Shown piece by piece: positions 6,926 to 9,461 of a stretch of 9,461 nt of DNA (positions are counted from its first letter, which is position 1; every line of letters begins with the position of its first letter). The notes beneath the pieces were generated by a model that did not search any database, was not told the origin of the DNA, and saw only the letters and a program-made list of their open reading frames with translations. Origin of the DNA: CAZNVB01 sp964651495 (GTDB lineage: Bacteria; Acidobacteriota; Aminicenantia; Aminicenantales; UBA8522); the NCBI GenBank assembly GCA_964651495.1, contig CAZYWP010000126.1, positions 1-9,461 on the forward strand, read 5' to 3'. The position numbers were made by a program, and so were the translations under genes.

Positions 6926-6954
6926 TTGAAAAAGGCTGGGGCATTTAATAAGAT
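6926..6954 (+). promoter_or_regulatory. Candidate promoter for the 6970 gene
   Basis: TTGAAA (6926-6931) and TAAGAT (6949-6954) are spaced by 17 bp, matching the consensus hexamers at 5 and 4 of 6 bases. The predicted start near 6961 would leave only about 9 nt of leader before ATG 6970, consistent with the poor ribosome site there. Confidence 0.4.
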
Positions 6955-6969
6955 GAGCCCAGCCTGAGC

Positions 6970-7893
6970 ATGCGCGAAATCCGCTTTCCCCTTCTCTCTA
7001 CAGGGCTTTGGATATTGACGGGTCTCCTTTATTCCTTTCTTTTCAGCCTGAACGCGCACGGTCTGCCATACGTTTCGCCGAGTGCCCCTTCGCAGGTCCC
7101 CGGCCCAGATAAATACATCCTGACCTTTGCCCCGCGTCCCGGACAAACGCTCGTCTACAGCCTGCAGAGCCGGATGAACGCGGAGGGGCAGGGCTTCATC
7201 GGGAGAAGCCTGTCCATGAACACTCAAGCATCCGGCCAGATCGACCTGGCGGTCAGGCAGGTCAGCACGGACCAGGTGTTCGCCGAGCTTTCCTCGCCGG
7301 GGATTCGGGTATCGGTCATGGCCCTCGGCCGGCAGGACGACTTCACACTAGAGGCTCCTCCCGAGGACCCAGTCCGGGTCATCTTCGACAAGACCGGGCG
7401 GATCCGGGATGTCCAGAATGTCGAGGCGCTCGAAGACCAGAACAGGATGAACTTCTCCATCCTCGAGGTGTTGCGCAACTTCCTGCCGTCCTACCCGGAT
7501 AAACCGTTGGCGGTCGGCGATTCCTGGCAGGACCACAAGCGGATGATGGTTCCATTCGAGGGGATGAACCTGACAATCGAGGTCGAGGTCACGTTCACGC
7601 TCGACGCCGTTATGCCCTCGGCGCAGGGACGGCTGGGGCTCGTCACGGCCGCCTACGCAGTCAACCTTTCAGGCGCCAGGGCCCTCGAGGAAGTCGCCGG
7701 GATATTCAAGGGCCGGGGAACGGGCTCCGGAAACCTACATCTGCTCCTGGACGCCGGCTATTTCACTGAATACGCGCTGGACTACTCCGTCGACGGCTCG
7801 ATGGCCATCCGCCAGGGCGAAACCGATCTGGCCGCCTGGCCGTTCACCCTCAGCGTCAATACCTCGCTCTCTCTGCTGGAATGGCGAGAATAG
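6970..7893 (+). CDS. Secreted protein of unknown function, beta-rich (DUF6263-like)
   Basis: 307 residues. A hydrophobic N-terminal segment (about 9-29, ending SLNA) is a likely signal peptide. The mature protein is rich in alternating beta strands and begins with FAPRPGQTLVYSL, a common opening of secreted lipoprotein-like domains that measure little but fold as beta sandwiches. A central PDKPLAVGDSWQD (177-189) and the later TEYALDYSVDGS are the pattern of DUF6263-like proteins; this match is by eye and tentative. No Cys for lipid attachment follows the signal, so it is probably periplasmic. ATG 6970 has only a weak ribosome site (TGAG just upstream), and in-frame upstream starts are absent. 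It follows the 5832 gene by 100 bp and may share its transcript in part. No enzymatic motif is visible. Confidence 0.82.
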   Translation: MREIRFPLLSTGLWILTGLLYSFLFSLNAHGLPYVSPSAPSQVPGPDKYILTFAPRPGQTLVYSLQSRMNAEGQGFIGRSLSMNTQASGQIDLAVRQVSTDQVFAELSSPGIRVSVMALGRQDDFTLEAPPEDPVRVIFDKTGRIRDVQNVEALEDQNRMNFSILEVLRNFLPSYPDKPLAVGDSWQDHKRMMVPFEGMNLTIEVEVTFTLDAVMPSAQGRLGLVTAAYAVNLSGARALEEVAGIFKGRGTGSGNLHLLLDAGYFTEYALDYSVDGSMAIRQGETDLAAWPFTLSVNTSLSLLEWRE

Positions 7894-7942
7894 AAATTAT
7901 TGCGTTTCCATAATTAGGGGCGGATGCTGAGCTGGTTGTCTC

Positions 7943-8005
7943 AAAATTGAAAATCTCAGAGCCCTCCAGGAAAAATGTCCGTTTTTCCGGAAAATAGAAG
8001 GGGAA
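7943..8005 (-). pseudogene. Out-of-frame DUF5916 gene fragment
   Basis: In the minus-strand frame +1 relative to the M56 remnant, positions 8005-7943 encode FPFYFPEKRTFFLEGSEIFNF. The core FPEKRxFFLEGxxIF is a hallmark of DUF5916, a C-terminal beta-barrel-like domain of large outer-membrane proteins often carrying an N-terminal CBM9-like domain. Only about 21 residues survive; both flanks in this frame look unrelated, and it stops inside the 3' end of the 6970 gene. It is an orphan piece of a much larger gene. The match is by motif memory, not by search. Confidence 0.55.
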
Positions 8006-8032
8006 GCCGGGGGCTGAGTTCCCCGGCTCCCC
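8000..8032. repeat. Strong GC hairpin at the pseudogene junction
   Basis: GGGGAAGCCGGGG (8000-8012) pairs with CCCCGGCTCCCC (8021-8032) over 12 bp with one bulged A and an 8-nt loop. Read on the minus strand it is followed by a moderately T-rich stretch (CTTCTATTTTCC), so it could act as a terminator. It lies exactly between the last M56-like codon and the DUF5916-like segment. Confidence 0.6.
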
Positions 8033-8189
8033 CGAGATCTGCTGCCGATTAACGAAAGAAGAAGGGCCGAGACCAGGAAGAAACGGTTGAGGAGAAAATA
8101 GGTCTCGTTTCTTAGGAAAACCCGGAAAATCAGGAAAAAAAGCGCCAGGCAGACACCGCTTTCCACGACGTATCGCAGCAAATCGTTCA

Positions 8190-8240
8190 TTAGTTCCTCC
8201 CCTTTTGTCTTACGATCTGCTCGTTCAGAAGCTTGCGGAT
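8190..8240 (-). CDS. 3' end of probable BlaI/MecI-type repressor (partial at gap)
   Basis: Minus-strand codons from the gap edge read IRKLLNEQIVRQKGRN and stop at TAA (8192-8190), sharing one base with the M56 ATG (TAATG). The charged helix fits the dimerisation tail of BlaI/MecI winged-helix repressors. The neighbour, a BlaR1-type start, is the usual partner of such a repressor. Only 16 codons are visible, so the identity rests on context and could be another small regulator. The DNA-binding domain lies in or beyond the run of N. Confidence 0.4.
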   Translation of the reverse strand: MRKLLNEQIVRQKGRN

Positions 8241-8340
8241 NNNNNNNNNNNNNNNNNNNNNNNNNNNNNNNNNNNNNNNNNNNNNNNNNNNNNNNNNNNN
8301 NNNNNNNNNNNNNNNNNNNNNNNNNNNNNNNNNNNNNNNN
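8241..8340. other. Assembly gap, exactly 100 N
   Basis: One hundred consecutive N is the conventional placeholder for a scaffold gap of unknown length. Adjacency of the BlaI/BlaR1 remnant on the left and the MobB-like gene on the right is therefore not proven, and both flanking genes lose their 5' parts here. Confidence 0.98.
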
Positions 8341-8776
8341 AAACGCAGATGACTTCCCAAGTCTTGCAGCCCGTTATTTCCGCACCGCCGATTTCGTCAT
8401 CGTCGAAGGAGGCTACGGGGTCAAGGGCTTAAAAACGATCGAGGTCCTGCCGAAAGGAAGGCCCGCAAAAGTGCAATGTAGCCGGAAGGACCTGATTGCC
8501 GTGGTCTCTCTGTCGAAGGTGGATATCGCGCGTCCGGTTTATCGCCCCGGCCAGGTCGGAGAGATCGCCGATTTATTGGTGTCCGAACTCCCCGCGGTTC
8601 AGATGCCCGTGAGCCTCGAGGTGGACGGCCGGCCCCTGCCGCTCAACGCCTTTGTTCAAAAAATGATCGAAAATGTCGTCGCCGCCATGGTCGAATCTCT
8701 GCGCGGCGTCGGGGAAGGCCCAGGTCAAATCGCGCTGTCGGTGACGAGGAGAAAGAGCAAAGTTAAGAAACGCTAA
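8341..8776 (+). CDS. mobB: MobB-like molybdopterin-guanine dinucleotide biosynthesis protein, C-terminal part
   Basis: The frame is open from the gap edge (first full codon 8342) through 144 residues; an ATG or GTG inside it is not the true start. The visible part opens DDFPSLAARYFRTADFVIVEGG (3-24) and continues GLKTIEVLP (29-37), matching the MobB pattern of an acidic loop, a hydrophobic strand ending in VEG, and a KIEV strand. MobB is a P-loop GTP-binding adapter that assists MobA in attaching GMP to molybdopterin; the Walker A motif should lie in the missing part. After the MobB-like domain (about residue 83) comes an extension of about 60 residues (VSLEVDGRPLPLNAFVQKMI, then helix NVVAAMVESLRG) ending in a basic tail. 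It converges on the isomerase gene with a 49-bp gap. No other molybdenum cofactor gene is visible. Confidence 0.75.
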
Positions 8777-8825
8777 ATGCGGCGTCGGTCTTACTCTGGA
8801 CCCTCGGCCAGCTCTCCCGCTGACC

Positions 8826-9461
8826 TCAGGCGAGGCCGCGGCCCATCCTGCGCAGGCCTTCGAGGCAGCCTTTGATGTTTTCCATCGGGTTTGTGCCCGT
8901 CTCGTGCTCGACGATATACCACACGGTGCCGCCCGTGGTCTCGCAGATCTCGAAGACTTGCTGCCAGCGGACGTCGCCCTGGCCGATGACGGCTCCCTCC
9001 GGCCCGCCGTGCTCCTTCAGGTGGACGGTAGTCGACCGCCCGGGATACTTCTTCAGGATCGCCACCGGATCGCCGCCTCCCGCCATGCAATTGCCCGTAT
9101 CGAGCTGCATGACGACATCCGCGTTCGTGTTATTAAAGAAAATCTCCCAGGAAGTGAGATCGCCGAGCTTGTTGAAGTCTCCAGCATGGGCGTGATATCC
9201 CACCCGCATGCCCAGTGTTTTGGCTTTGGCGGCGGTCTCGTTAAAGCGTTTGGCCATGTCCAGCCATCCCTGAGCGTCCTTGACGGACAGGCTGGGGACG
9301 ATGAGGTAAGGATTGCCCAGGATGGAGTGAAGCTCGGCCGTCGCCTTCAAGGTCTCACCGCTGATGGCGTCCAGCCCTGTGTGCGTGCCGCAGCATTTCA
9401 GGCCGTTATCGTCCAGGAGCTTCCGCAGCTCCCGGGGATTTTTCTCCCACCCGTAGTAGCC
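8826..9461 (-). CDS. Sugar phosphate isomerase/epimerase, TIM-barrel (xylose isomerase-like), 5' partial
   Basis: The frame is open to the right edge, so 211 C-terminal residues are visible and the start lies outside. The internal TTG at 9348-9350 is not the start, since GYYGWEKNPRELRKLLDDNG continues upstream in frame and is typical of the family. Characteristic segments follow: GLKCCGTHTGL (20-30), GYHAHAGDF (88-96), QLDTGNCMAGGGDP (119-132), STTVHLKEH (143-151), IGQGDVRW (159-166) and WYIVEHE (181-187). His, Asp, His and Glu in these segments are the likely metal ligands of the PF01261 fold. Enzymes of this kind interconvert keto and aldo sugars or epimers, or handle inositol-type substrates; the substrate is not readable. 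It appears cytosolic in the visible part. No terminator is seen in the 49 bp after its stop. Confidence 0.9.
   Translation of the reverse strand, partial: GYYGWEKNPRELRKLLDDNGLKCCGTHTGLDAISGETLKATAELHSILGNPYLIVPSLSVKDAQGWLDMAKRFNETAAKAKTLGMRVGYHAHAGDFNKLGDLTSWEIFFNNTNADVVMQLDTGNCMAGGGDPVAILKKYPGRSTTVHLKEHGGPEGAVIGQGDVRWQQVFEICETTGGTVWYIVEHETGTNPMENIKGCLEGLRRMGRGLA

Larger units (their letters stand above)
7897..8190 (-). pseudogene. Truncated BlaR1/MecR1-type M56 peptidase (N-terminal remnant)
   Basis: ATG 8190 opens a 97-codon frame, with GGGGAGG (8196-8202) 5 nt upstream. Only the first ~48 residues (8047-8190) look natural: MNDLLRYVVESGVCLALFFL, then RNETYFLLNRFFLVSALLLS. These are the first two membrane helices and the conserved RxxTFFxLNRFYL-type link found at the start of M56 antirepressor peptidases. 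The remaining ~49 codons are basic, Pro/Ser-rich and unlike the family, which normally runs to several hundred residues with an HExxH zinc site; none is present. The gene therefore lost its membrane bundle and catalytic domain. It overlaps the preceding frame as TAATG, the usual coupling of blaI-blaR1-type pairs. Confidence 0.7.

Noticed and set aside
6953..6967. Four-codon frame ATG AGC CCA GCC TGA just before ATG 6970
   Set aside because: So short a frame arises by chance, and it lies around the predicted -10 box and transcript start, so it would probably not be transcribed whole.
8205..8432. Plus-strand frame reading through the run of N
   Set aside because: It exists only because N is translated as unknown. 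The left part is antisense to the BlaI-like tail, and the right part is out of frame with the MobB-like sequence.
9348..9350. TTG as start of the isomerase gene
   Set aside because: The frame remains open and family-like upstream to the window edge (GTHTGL, ELRKLLDDNG), so this codon is internal.

Overview
The window reads as GC-rich bacterial chromosome. A run of exactly 100 N (8241-8340) marks a scaffold join, which suggests a draft or metagenome-derived assembly. Several features together fit the Acidobacteriota/Aminicenantes part of the tree, but this is an inference from family content only: a eukaryotic-type hexokinase, secreted proteins of DUF4412-like type, an ECF sigma operon with a protein of a kind common in Planctomycetes/Acidobacteria, a BlaI/BlaR1 (M56) remnant, and a DUF5916 fragment. 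No tRNA, rRNA, CRISPR array, intact transposase or phage gene is visible.

Layout. (1) 1-1450: a hexokinase gene (+) with its own likely promoter, converging on (2) a secreted metallophosphatase of the 5'-nucleotidase (UshA-like) superfamily (-, 1449-3173). Between them lies a palindrome that forms an intrinsic terminator for the minus strand and also looks like a GGGGAC-type REP repeat. (3) 3399-5591 (-): a tightly coupled three-gene operon coding for an ECF sigma factor, a short single-pass membrane protein in the usual anti-sigma position, and a 434-residue membrane-anchored protein with a pseudopilin-like C-terminal segment. Overlaps are 4 bp and 11 bp. (4) 5592-5831: a divergent control region holding a near-ideal sigma70 promoter for (5) two secreted proteins of unknown function (+, 5832-6869 and 6970-7893). 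(6) 7897-8240 (-): a gene graveyard, with the tail of a probable BlaI-type repressor, a BlaR1/M56 peptidase cut off after about 48 residues, a strong hairpin at the break, and a short out-of-frame DUF5916 fragment. (7) After the gap: the C-terminal part of a MobB-like molybdenum cofactor protein (+), converging on a sugar phosphate isomerase/epimerase (-) that runs off the right edge.

How the genes may work together. Hexokinase and the isomerase/epimerase are sugar metabolism enzymes, but nothing links them in one operon. The ECF operon and the divergent secreted proteins share a control region and may form one envelope-related unit. The least familiar part is the sigma / membrane protein / pseudopilin-tail operon; it is the best candidate for an undescribed signalling module. 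The broken BlaI-BlaR1 locus appears to be a decayed antibiotic or envelope-stress sensor, with the caution that the assembly gap sits next to it.
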